From positions 1-11,294 of the forward strand of contig CAVAJX010000114.1 in the NCBI GenBank assembly GCA_963589235.1: a DNA stretch of 11,294 nucleotides, given 5' to 3'. This document shows positions 1 to 6,579 of this stretch, one piece after another. How positions within the stretch are numbered: the stretch's first letter is position 1; every line of letters starts with the position of its first letter. Below the pieces are notes generated by a model, which was not told the origin of the DNA, searched no databases, and saw only the letters and a program-made list of their open reading frames with translations. This DNA comes from CAG-877 sp963589235 (GTDB lineage Bacteria > Bacillota_I > Bacilli_A > RF39 > UBA660). Made by a program: the position numbers and the translations under genes.

Positions 1-5
1 ACTAA

Positions 6-41
6 AAATAGTGTCAGTGATTTTTCTCACCAACACTATTT
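6..41 (-). terminator. Terminator hairpin after the ZnuA-like lipoprotein gene
   Basis: An inverted repeat pairs 6-14 (AAATAGTGT) with 33-41 (ACACTATTT). Inside it, GTGA (17-20) pairs with TCAC (27-30) across a six-base loop. Read on the minus strand the stem is followed by TTTTT (complement of 8-4), so it fits an intrinsic terminator about 33 nt past the stop codon at 75. Confidence 0.75.
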
Positions 42-74
42 ATTATAGAACCAGAGTAATCTATAGGATTTTCT

Positions 75-950
75 TTATTGATATAATTCTTGTTTTAATA
101 ATTCTAAGTTTTCAGTAATTATTTGTTCGTAATCTTTTTTTTCTGATCTTTCAGTATCAGAGATATTGTCTAATCTATGTAGTTGTTGGTTTTTAATATC
201 CGGATAATCTTCTAATATTTTTTTAGCATTATCTGATAAAGTATCATTTTTAAATGAGTAAATATAATTTATTTCTTTATTTTCAATTAGTTCTTCAACA
301 TCACTTATTGTTTTATCGGTAGCGTCTCCGTCAATACAATAGACCTTTAAGCCAAATTTTTCTAGATATTTAAGAGCTGAGTTATCAACAACAATATTTT
401 TATTAGTTGTATTTTCAACTGTTATACGATAATTAGCATCTAATTCAGAAAGGGTTATTTTTAATTTTTCATATTGTTCATCAATATCATCTATTAAGTA
501 TTTACTTGTTACATATTCTTCAAGACCAATGCGAATATTTTGAGCCATCATTAGTAGAGAAGAAGGATTTAGCCATAACTCTTCTGGAGAATAGTCTGTT
601 TCTAGAACATCTGAACTATCAATTATTTTTAGTTCGGGATTTAAACTTAATAAGTCAACTGCCATGTCTCTTTCTTTTTCTATTAGACCATTATATATAA
701 ATAAATCAGATTTACTATAAGTTTCTTTTTGTTTTTTACTTACTTTATATTTATTTATATCAATACCATCTGGGTAAATAGAAGTAACTGTAGCGTGTTC
801 TCCATATAACTCTTTAGTTATGTATTCATTGGCATAATTAGTAACATATATATCAATATTATCCATATTATCATCAGTACAACCTGAGGTAGTAAATGTT
901 ATAAAGATAGTAATTATTAGTAATAGACTGTATTTTAGGTTTTTTTTCAT
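75..950 (-). CDS. ZnuA/AdcA-fold substrate-binding lipoprotein lacking most metal ligands
   Basis: The 291-residue precursor has a signal peptide (KKNLKYS then a hydrophobic stretch at 9-20) ending in a TSGC lipobox, so Cys24 would be lipidated and the protein anchored outside the membrane. The rest follows the cluster A-I metal-binding fold (ZnuA, AdcA, PsaA): DLFIYNG at 82-88, the WLNP block at 126-129, a central helix at about 150-175 and ALKYLEKFGL at 192-201. In the family three His and one Asp/Glu bind Zn or Mn. Here the first His position (about 65-67) holds INK, the second is Glu124 and the third is Asn190; only an Asp near 261 fits. The only His residues are 52 and 258. The start overlaps the yidD stop (TAATG), with AAGGAG inside yidD, so translation is coupled. 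No ABC permease or ATPase gene for it is in view. Family assignment is fairly firm; zinc transport is doubtful. Confidence 0.75.
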   Translation of the reverse strand: MKKNLKYSLLLIITIFITFTTSGCTDDNMDNIDIYVTNYANEYITKELYGEHATVTSIYPDGIDINKYKVSKKQKETYSKSDLFIYNGLIEKERDMAVDLLSLNPELKIIDSSDVLETDYSPEELWLNPSSLLMMAQNIRIGLEEYVTSKYLIDDIDEQYEKLKITLSELDANYRITVENTTNKNIVVDNSALKYLEKFGLKVYCIDGDATDKTISDVEELIENKEINYIYSFKNDTLSDNAKKILEDYPDIKNQQLHRLDNISDTERSEKKDYEQIITENLELLKQELYQ

Positions 951-1171
951 TATTTTTTCTCCTTATCCGGTACTGGATCATATCCTGGTTTTGTAAATGG
1001 ATTACATCTAATAATTCTTTTTATTGTTAGAATGCTTCCTTTAAATGAACCGTATTTTTCAATAGCTTCAATTCCATAATTAGAACAAGTAGGAGTAAAG
1101 CGACATGATAAATGGGAAGATATAGGCATTTTTTGATAAAGTTTTATCAGCGAAATTAATATCTTTTTCAT
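950..1171 (-). CDS. yidD: YidD, membrane protein insertion efficiency factor
   Basis: A 73-residue protein with the whole YidD signature: an N-terminal amphipathic helix (ISLIKLYQK), then CRFTPTCSNY at 23-32, a Gly/Lys-rich helix, and RCNPFTKPGYDPVP at 55-68. YidD is a small peripheral membrane protein that helps the YidC/Oxa1 insertase, and the family is usually 70-90 residues long, so this is full length. It normally sits beside rnpA and yidC; here it instead leads a two-gene minus-strand unit with the ZnuA-like lipoprotein, whose start overlaps its stop by one base. AAAGGAA lies upstream of the ATG. Transcription diverges from rnc across a shared spacer of about 120 bases. Identification is secure. 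Confidence 0.95.
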   Translation of the reverse strand: MKKILISLIKLYQKMPISSHLSCRFTPTCSNYGIEAIEKYGSFKGSILTIKRIIRCNPFTKPGYDPVPDKEKK

Positions 1172-1208
1172 ACTTTTTCCAGTTCCTTTTTAATTATCTT
1201 GTATCTCA

Positions 1209-1237
1209 ATTTTACTATAATTACTAAAAAAAGGCAA
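1209..1237 (-). promoter_or_regulatory. Promoter for yidD and the lipoprotein gene
   Basis: On the minus strand TTGCCT (1237-1232) and TAAAAT (1214-1209) are separated by 17 bases, a good sigma-A arrangement about 38 nt upstream of the yidD ATG. It overlaps the proposed rnc promoter region on the other strand. Confidence 0.5.
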
Positions 1238-1250
1238 TTATAAGTATACT
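1221..1250 (+). promoter_or_regulatory. Possible rnc promoter
   Basis: TATACT at 1245-1250 is a good -10 box. The best upstream hexamer is the weak TTACTA at 1221-1226 with an 18-base spacer. Transcription would start near 1257, giving a leader of only about 35 nt. Confidence 0.35.
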
Positions 1251-1290
1251 AATTTGATTTATTTTGATATACTTATCTATGGTGAAGGTT

Positions 1291-1956
1291 ATGAATGAAT
1301 TATTTGAAAAACTTAATATTAAGCCTAATGATATTAAACTTTATAATACAGCTTTTTTACATAGTAGTTACGCTAATGAACATAGAGCTAAAGCTGATTA
1401 TGAAAGATTAGAATTTTTAGGAGATTCGGTAGTAGACTTAGTTATTGCTGATTATTTGTATTCATGTAAAAGTGAAAGTGAAGGGGAAATGACTAAGGTT
1501 AGAGCTAGTTATGTTTGTGAAAATGCTTTGTATGAATACGCTACTAATTTAGGACTTAATAAGTATATTAAAGTTGGTCACGGAGAAGAAAAAGAAGGAG
1601 GTAAATATAAGAAGGCAATAGTTGCGGATATATTTGAGGCTTTAATGGGCGCAATATATATTGATTTAGGGTATGCTACAGCGAGAAGAACTGTTTTAAA
1701 TATAATGGTTCCTTATATTGAAAATCCAGATATTACATTCTTTAGTGATTATAAGAGTGCTTTACAAGAATATGTTCAAACTGAACAAAAAAGTCTTGTT
1801 TATGAATTAGTAGAAGAATTAGGACCAGCACATGATAGAACATTTAAAGTTGATGTTAAAATTGATGATATTGTTTATGGTACTGGTATCGGTAGTTCTA
1901 AAAAAGAAGCAGAACAAGATGCCGCTAAAAAAGCTCTTAATAAATTAGCTATTTAG
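1291..1956 (+). CDS. rnc: Ribonuclease III
   Basis: RNase III cleaves double-stranded RNA, chiefly in rRNA precursor maturation and mRNA turnover, as a Mg-dependent homodimer. From the ATG at 1291 the protein has 221 residues, close to the usual 220-240. The catalytic domain carries the signature ERLEFLGDSV (38-47) with Glu41 and Asp45, and the second acidic set in ADIFEALMG (Asp113, Glu116). A C-terminal dsRNA-binding domain (about 152-221) begins DYKSALQEY and ends with GSSKKEAEQDAAKKAL. The reading frame is open further up (TTG at 1264, ATG at 1279), but GGTGA at 1281-1285 is well placed for the 1291 start, and MNELFEKL resembles usual RNase III N-termini. No convincing terminator separates it from the RNase J gene, although that gene has its own promoter. 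Confidence 0.95.
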   Translation: MNELFEKLNIKPNDIKLYNTAFLHSSYANEHRAKADYERLEFLGDSVVDLVIADYLYSCKSESEGEMTKVRASYVCENALYEYATNLGLNKYIKVGHGEEKEGGKYKKAIVADIFEALMGAIYIDLGYATARRTVLNIMVPYIENPDITFFSDYKSALQEYVQTEQKSLVYELVEELGPAHDRTFKVDVKIDDIVYGTGIGSSKKEAEQDAAKKALNKLAI

Positions 1957-2008
1957 TTTGTTAATACAATAATTTTAGCGATTTAGATTAGCTAAATATA
2001 GGTTTTAT

Positions 2009-2037
2009 TTGAAATTTTTGACATTTAATGATATAAT
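2009..2037 (+). promoter_or_regulatory. Strong sigma-A promoter for the RNase J gene
   Basis: TTGAAA (2009-2014), a 17-base spacer and a perfect TATAAT (2032-2037). Transcription should start near 2044, leaving a leader of about 50 nt before the ATG. GAAAGGAG at 2082-2089 is the ribosome site. Confidence 0.8.
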
Positions 2038-2095
2038 GGCTATGCATTTTAGGAGACGCCTTTATATCATTTATTAATTATGAAAGGAGATTATA

Positions 2096-3748
2096 ATGAG
2101 TAAAATTAAAATTTTTAGTTTAGGTGGATTAAACGAAAATGGAAAAAATATGTATGTTGTTAAAGTTGACGAGGATATTTTCGTTTTTGATGCCGGTTTA
2201 AAATACGATAATGATTTAAACTTAGGAATTGATTATATTATTCCAAGTTTTGATTACTTAATTAAAAATAAGAAAAATGTAAAAGGTATATTTTTGACAC
2301 ATGGTCATGAATCTAATATGGGTGCTGTACCAGATATTTTAGCTAAGTTACCAGATGTTAATATTTATGGTACTAAGTTAACTTTAACAATGGTTAAGAA
2401 TGATATGACTAAGGAAGAAATAGAAAGAACTAATTTTAAAGAGATTAGACCGCATTCTAAAATTGTTTTTGGTAAGAATGCTATATTTCCTATTAGCGTT
2501 ACACATTCAATACCTGATGCTGTTTGTTACGTTTTATATACAGAAGATGGAGCAATTGTTTATACAGGAGACTTTGTATTTGATTCAACTGTACCAAGTA
2601 TATATAAGACAGATATTGGTAAACTTGCTTATGTTGGAAAACAAGGAGTTTTATGTTTATTAGCGGAATCTATTTATGCAGATAGGATAGGTCATACTAG
2701 TCCTAATAATAGAGTATCAGGATTTATTAAAGAAGTATTTGCAAATAATCCTAATCGTATTATTGCGACTGTATTCCCAGCTCATTTTTATAGAGTACAA
2801 GAAATATTTAATGAAGTTTCTTCTACACATAGAAAAATAGTTATCATGGGTAAGAGTCTACAAGATGCAATTAATCAAGCTATAGATGCTGGTTATTTAA
2901 CATTTGATAAAAGTAGGATTGGAAGTCTTAGTGATTTGGATAATAAAGATGTTGTTGTATTTATTTCTGATGAGAAAGAAAAACCTTTTGCTAATTTGGA
3001 GAGAATTATAAAAGGATATGATAAGTATATTAAAATTAAGGATACTGATACTATCTTTATTACGGAGCCAAGTTATGCAGGAATTGAAAAAAGAATGGCT
3101 CTTATAATGGATGAGATAGCGATGTTAGGGGCTAATGCAATATCTTTATCTAGTAAGAAACATTTATTACATCATGCATCTAGTGAGGATTTAATGCTTA
3201 TGATTAATTTAATGAATCCTAAGTATTATTTCCCGGTTAAAGGTGAATATCGTCATCAATACGCTAATGCTGAGATAGCTGAGTCTTTGGGTATTCCTAA
3301 AGAGAATATTATTTTAAAACAAAATGGTGATGTTTTAGAATTGGTTGATGGTAAAAATACTAATTCTATAGAGCATGTTGATGTTGATGAAATATTAATA
3401 GATGGTAATAGTCAAGGAGATATTGGAGATTTAGTTTTAAAAGATCGTGAGATGTTAGGCGAAAACGGTATCGTTATAATAAGTTGTACTTTAGATAAAC
3501 AAAGTAAAAAAATAATTGCGGGTCCTGAAATGCTTACAAGAGGATTTATTTATGTTAAAGAAAGTCAAGACTTATTAGAAGAGACTAAGAAAATATCTAA
3601 AGAGACAATTGAAGCTAATATTGATGTAACAGCTAATAGAGTTGATTATTCCAAAATTAAGAATGATGTTAGGGAAGTACTTGGTAAGTTCTTTTATAAA
3701 GAAACTGGTGCTAAACCGATGATTATTACTGTTATTCAAGAAATATAA
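2096..3748 (+). CDS. RNase J family protein with degenerate active site (J2-like)
   Basis: The 550-residue protein has the full RNase J layout: metallo-beta-lactamase core, inserted beta-CASP domain and a C-terminal domain starting at about 450. RNase J enzymes degrade mRNA from the 5' end and also cut internally, using two zinc ions. The seen motifs are partly broken. HxHxDH reads HGHESN at 69-74, so the Asp and last His are lost. His137 (VTHSIPD) and Asp159 (TGDF) remain, as does His360 (HHASSEDL). The last metal-site block reads PVKGEYR (380-386), with Lys382 where His is usual. The GSQGEP and SSxIPGNE stretches of active enzymes are also not preserved. In Bacillus subtilis RNase J2 is a weak partner of J1 with a changed HxHxDH motif, so a structural or regulatory J2-like role is the best reading. 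Family certain, activity doubtful. Confidence 0.9.
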   Translation: MSKIKIFSLGGLNENGKNMYVVKVDEDIFVFDAGLKYDNDLNLGIDYIIPSFDYLIKNKKNVKGIFLTHGHESNMGAVPDILAKLPDVNIYGTKLTLTMVKNDMTKEEIERTNFKEIRPHSKIVFGKNAIFPISVTHSIPDAVCYVLYTEDGAIVYTGDFVFDSTVPSIYKTDIGKLAYVGKQGVLCLLAESIYADRIGHTSPNNRVSGFIKEVFANNPNRIIATVFPAHFYRVQEIFNEVSSTHRKIVIMGKSLQDAINQAIDAGYLTFDKSRIGSLSDLDNKDVVVFISDEKEKPFANLERIIKGYDKYIKIKDTDTIFITEPSYAGIEKRMALIMDEIAMLGANAISLSSKKHLLHHASSEDLMLMINLMNPKYYFPVKGEYRHQYANAEIAESLGIPKENIILKQNGDVLELVDGKNTNSIEHVDVDEILIDGNSQGDIGDLVLKDREMLGENGIVIISCTLDKQSKKIIAGPEMLTRGFIYVKESQDLLEETKKISKETIEANIDVTANRVDYSKIKNDVREVLGKFFYKETGAKPMIITVIQEI

Positions 3749-3756
3749 TAAATTAT

Positions 3757-3790
3757 AAAGACTAGTACTAGTAAATACTGGTCTTTTGTT
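3757..3790 (+). terminator. Terminator of the RNase J gene (left repeat copy)
   Basis: AAAGACTAGTA (3757-3767) pairs with TACTGGTCTTT (3776-3786), with one T-G wobble and an eight-base loop, followed by TTGTTTT. It is part of the direct repeat. An extra ACTAGT (3767-3772) enlarges the loop compared with the right copy. Confidence 0.8.
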
Positions 3791-3835
3791 TTATACATTT
3801 ATTATGAAGAAGAGTTTAAGAAAAAAATATTTGTT
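3757..3835 (+). repeat. Left copy of a 73-nt direct repeat flanking the cassette
   Basis: This stretch matches 7088-7160 base for base, except for a six-base insertion (ACTAGT, 3767-3772) and one substitution (A at 3798 for T, turning the TATACT box into TATACA). It contains the terminator, a short spacer and the first ten codons of the cyclo-ligase gene. Identity stops abruptly at 3836. Confidence 0.95.
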
Positions 3836-3848
3836 GCATTTATTTTAA
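3804..3848 (+). pseudogene. 14-codon stub of the 5-formyltetrahydrofolate cyclo-ligase gene
   Basis: Starting at the ATG at 3804 the frame reads MKKSLRKKYLLHLF then TAA. The first 11 residues equal the N-terminus of the complete cyclo-ligase encoded from 7129. From the eleventh codon on the DNA is unrelated. There is no ribosome site, so it is most likely an untranslated scar marking the left edge of the inserted cassette. Confidence 0.8.
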
Positions 3849-3875
3849 AAAAGGGTATTTATTATTTTGAATTTG

Positions 3876-3884
3876 TGCTAAAAT
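3876..3884 (+). promoter_or_regulatory. Extended -10 promoter of the cassette operon
   Basis: TGC followed by TAAAAT (3879-3884) forms an extended -10 element. No clear -35 hexamer is seen near 3856, which extended -10 promoters tolerate. Transcription would start near 3891, 30 nt before the first gene. Confidence 0.55.
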
Positions 3885-3920
3885 TAAGGTGTAGGAAGTT
3901 TATGAAAAAAGGAGGTAATA

Positions 3921-4334
3921 ATGTTGAAAAAAAAGAAACTTCTGTCTTTATTTTTAATATTTATTTTTGGTCTTATTTTATTGCCATATGATGCTTTTGC
4001 TTCTAAATATGGTATATGTTTAACAAATGTAAAATATCAACAAGATAGTAATACAGGAAAAATGACAAAAACTGAATGGGGAATTCAAAAAGTGCAAATA
4101 AATAATGCATATACATCTTTGACTAATCCATGCTATGATTGTCAATTTAGAGTTAAACCATATAAAGTTGGAGTGGGAACTTTAGGTGGTGTTGTTGCTT
4201 CTATGAGAGGGGGCAAAGTTGCTATTAATTCTAGTGATGGTTCTGCAGAGACAGGAACTTATTATTTGAAAGTTGCTAGATATGATTATACCTTGTTGTC
4301 TTCAACGGTTGATTTGGTTTGGTATTTTCAGTAG
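3921..4334 (+). CDS. Secreted 137-residue protein of unknown function (possible bacteriocin-like product)
   Basis: The first gene of the cassette has the best ribosome site there (GGAGG at 3911-3915). The N-terminus is a classical Sec signal: KKKK at 3-6, a hydrophobic core at 7-21, and a cleavage site after AFA (residue 27). No lipobox, sortase signal or further membrane segment is visible, so a mature protein of about 110 residues should be released. It has three Cys (33, 71, 74), the last two as CYDC, a Gly-rich middle (GVGTLGG, MRGGK) and a C-terminus rich in beta-prone residues (TYYLKVAR, then STVDLVWYF). I do not recognise the family with confidence. Sec-exported precursors next to ABC transporters occur in the lactococcin 972 and DUF2712 types, and the tail is loosely reminiscent of the latter. 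The toxin role is inferred only from context. Confidence 0.8.
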   Translation: MLKKKKLLSLFLIFIFGLILLPYDAFASKYGICLTNVKYQQDSNTGKMTKTEWGIQKVQINNAYTSLTNPCYDCQFRVKPYKVGVGTLGGVVASMRGGKVAINSSDGSAETGTYYLKVARYDYTLLSSTVDLVWYFQ

Positions 4335-4393
4335 TAAATTAATAAAATAAAATATTATATTTCATAAACTTTTTACTTTTATTTGAGGTGTCT

Positions 4394-5305
4394 ATGAAAA
4401 AATTTATTTTAAAAAATTGGTTAGTAATAATTATTTTATTTATTATGCTAGTAGCTATTAGTGTTTGTGCAATTGACGAATTAAAGGTTATTAATTCTAA
4501 TTATGAGTATGTAAGTCAAAAAATTATTGAATGTAAACAAAATTTAGAAAAACGTGAAAATAATGCTAGTTATAATACTTTTTGCCAGCAATTAGTTGAT
4601 AATCAAAATATTAAGGTTGACTTTTATACGGCATTTACTGATGTATTAGTATGGAAATTACATTTTTTAAATCCCATTGCATTTTTGATAATAGTTATTC
4701 CATTGCTATATAATATTTGCAATAAGTTTAAATATAAGTTTATAATTAATTCGCTTACTAGGCAAAGTTATTGTTCTTATGTTAAGTCAATGTTGAAAGA
4801 AGCTTATAAGTATATTTGGTCTTTGGTGTTGATTATTGGTACTTTAATTTTCATTTTGGCTATAAATACTACATTTGATGCTACATATGCAATTAATAAT
4901 TCTACTGTTGTTTGGAATGCTCAGCTTATTAAAAGACCTGTTTTATTTATTTTTTTATATTTACTTAATATACTTATGTATTCTTTTACATTTGCTAATA
5001 TAGGATTAATTGTTGCTAAAAAGCACCATCGATTTATATCATGTGTTATTTTATCTTATTTAGTTTATTTGGGTACTGAATTATTTTTGGAAATTGGTGT
5101 TACTATGATTATTTCTAATATTTTGCTTAAGAGTGATTTTGGAATAATTTTTAATATTATGAATTTATTTATGTTTAATGATGTATTTGGTGCTGGTACC
5201 TTGTTGTTGTTTAGCTTTATAGTTATGATGATTTCGTTTATTCTTTTATATTTTGTTTATAAAAACAAGGAAAAACTTGTTATTAGCTGTGAAAAAAATA
5301 ATTAA
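4394..5305 (+). CDS. Polytopic membrane protein, probable ABC permease subunit
   Basis: A 303-residue protein with about six hydrophobic segments (roughly 9-27, 90-110, 141-160, 184-207, 214-240 and 268-290). A polar loop of about 60 residues (28-88) with three Cys lies between the first two. This is the layout of an ABC-2-type permease with one large outer loop. The segment TRQSYCSYVKSMLKEAYKY (122-140), between the second and third spans, resembles the cytoplasmic coupling stretch of such permeases. I chose the ATG at 4394 because GAGGTG (4385-4390) precedes it at a suitable distance; a GTG at 4388 lies inside that ribosome site. The ATPase gene follows closely, its AAGGAG overlapping this stop codon. 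The substrate cannot be read from the sequence. Confidence 0.75.
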   Translation: MKKFILKNWLVIIILFIMLVAISVCAIDELKVINSNYEYVSQKIIECKQNLEKRENNASYNTFCQQLVDNQNIKVDFYTAFTDVLVWKLHFLNPIAFLIIVIPLLYNICNKFKYKFIINSLTRQSYCSYVKSMLKEAYKYIWSLVLIIGTLIFILAINTTFDATYAINNSTVVWNAQLIKRPVLFIFLYLLNILMYSFTFANIGLIVAKKHHRFISCVILSYLVYLGTELFLEIGVTMIISNILLKSDFGIIFNIMNLFMFNDVFGAGTLLLFSFIVMMISFILLYFVYKNKEKLVISCEKNN

Positions 5306-5315
5306 GGAGATAGGT

Positions 5316-5954
5316 ATGAAAATTGAGATAGTAAATTTGAAAAAGGAGTTTAAAAGTAATACAGTTTTTGAAAATGTTAATTTAAATTTCAATTCTGGAA
5401 AGATATACGGATTATATGGTCGAAATGGTTCTGGTAAAAGTGTTTTTTTAAAAATACTATGTGGTTTATATAAACCTACTGAAGGGTATGTTTTATTTGA
5501 TGGGAAGAATTATAATAAAAATAATATGTATGTGCCTAATTTAAGGGCTCTAATTGAAAAACCTTCTTTTTTTCCAGAACTTTCTGGTTATGAAAACTTG
5601 ACATTGTTGGCTAGAATTCAAAATAAAGTAGGTAGAGTTGAAATCGAAAATGCTTTAAAAAGAGTAAATTTATATGATGAAAAGGATAAAAAATTTTCTG
5701 AGTATTCTCTTGGAATGAAACAAAAATTAGGAATTGCTCAGGTTATTATGGAAAACCCTGATATATTTATTTTAGACGAACCATTTAATGGTATTGAAGA
5801 AGATAGCGTAAATAAAATAATGAAAATTTTAGTTGAAGAAAAAAAGAAAGGCAAATTAATAATACTATCTACGCATGTTAAGGATGATTTAAATAAGATT
5901 TCTGATATAATATATAAATTTGATGATGGTAAAATAATTTATGAAAAAAAATAA
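5316..5954 (+). CDS. ABC transporter ATPase, BcrA/LanF-like with an E-loop
   Basis: A complete 212-residue nucleotide-binding subunit. Walker A is GRNGSGKS (35-42), the signature motif is SLGMKQK (131-137), Walker B is IFILDEP (150-156) with catalytic Glu155, and the switch His is His187 (STH). The Q-loop glutamine is replaced: the region reads ALIEKPSFFP (78-87), with Glu81 at that place. Such an E-loop is characteristic of bacitracin-resistance and lantibiotic-immunity ATPases (BcrA, LanF), which clear the peptide from the producer's membrane. The start at 5316 is preferred because AAGGAG (5304-5309) precedes it and MKIEIVNLKKEF is a normal start for the fold; the frame is open further up to 5253 inside the preceding gene. 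It should energise the three membrane proteins of the operon. Its 3' end overlaps the next gene by 14 bases. Confidence 0.93.
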   Translation: MKIEIVNLKKEFKSNTVFENVNLNFNSGKIYGLYGRNGSGKSVFLKILCGLYKPTEGYVLFDGKNYNKNNMYVPNLRALIEKPSFFPELSGYENLTLLARIQNKVGRVEIENALKRVNLYDEKDKKFSEYSLGMKQKLGIAQVIMENPDIFILDEPFNGIEEDSVNKIMKILVEEKKKGKLIILSTHVKDDLNKISDIIYKFDDGKIIYEKK

Positions 5955-6576
5955 TTATATATATTTTAAAAGTACATTTTACTTTTCAATTTATATTCTG
6001 ATTTTGGCTGGATTAATACCTTTGTTTTCTTACCATACTCAAAATGATGTATTTTATAAATTCTTTATTGTAGTTTCAAATAGATGGTTTATAATTTCTT
6101 GTTTATTTGTAACTTCAGTAATGACTATTAAATTTCAGAATTTATCTTGTAATTATTTATATTATTTGAGGTTTCCAAGCCTGCGTTCAGTAAAAAAAAG
6201 AACAATTACTCATGTTTTATATTATAATGCAAAAATAATTATACTTGCTTTACTTTTTTTGTTTTTTTCTACTTTCTTAGTTGCTGGATTTAATACTTTG
6301 TATAGTTTATCTAATGTTGTTTATGTTTTATGCAATGTAATTTATTTGGTATTGCTTGTTAATTTTTTTTCTATTTTTATATTGGCGATGATGGAATATT
6401 GCAATAAAATTCTATGCATTACTTTGTATGCTGTGTTATCTTTTGTTTTAATTTTTAAAGTTGATTTTTTGTTTGGCTTGATTATTGATGATTTGTTATT
6501 TGTTTATGTTTTAAAATGTTTTGCACTGATATTGGCTATTATTTTATTTAATAAGTTATATACGAAAGGAAATTGA
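5941..6576 (+). CDS. Six-span membrane protein, probable ABC permease subunit
   Basis: A 211-residue very hydrophobic protein with about six predicted spans (roughly 12-30, 45-64, 97-116, 124-150, 155-182 and 186-204). A basic cytoplasmic stretch with RFPSLRSVKKR (77-87) lies between the second and third spans, as in ABC-2 permeases. The start lies inside the ATPase gene (14-base overlap, ATG then an A-run) and has only a weak GATGG-like ribosome site, so translation is probably coupled to the ATPase. It ends in TGA, three bases before the next ATG, which shows that TGA is a stop in this organism. No enzyme motif is seen; it is assigned only by hydrophobicity and gene order. Confidence 0.7.
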   Translation: MKKNNYIYFKSTFYFSIYILILAGLIPLFSYHTQNDVFYKFFIVVSNRWFIISCLFVTSVMTIKFQNLSCNYLYYLRFPSLRSVKKRTITHVLYYNAKIIILALLFLFFSTFLVAGFNTLYSLSNVVYVLCNVIYLVLLVNFFSIFILAMMEYCNKILCITLYAVLSFVLIFKVDFLFGLIIDDLLFVYVLKCFALILAIILFNKLYTKGN

Positions 6577-6579
6577 TAA

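Noticed and set aside
506..700. Plus-strand open frame of 64 codons
   Set aside because: It is antisense to the well-supported ZnuA-like gene, has no ribosome site and no family features.
1974..1996. TTTAGC/GCTAAA inverted repeat after rnc as a terminator
   Set aside because: Only six pairs around an 11-base loop and no T-run directly after it; too weak to call.
2463..2663. Plus-strand open frame of 66 codons
   Set aside because: Out-of-frame shadow inside the RNase J gene; its hydrophobic look comes from T-rich codons read in the wrong frame.
3804..3848. The 14-codon frame as a functional leader peptide
   Set aside because: It is explained as a copy of the cyclo-ligase start; no ribosome site, and the match ends at the repeat edge.
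3921..4334. Firm assignment of the secreted protein to the lactococcin 972 family
   Set aside because: The Sec signal and ABC context fit, but I cannot align the family's conserved Gly/Trp pattern to the mature part.
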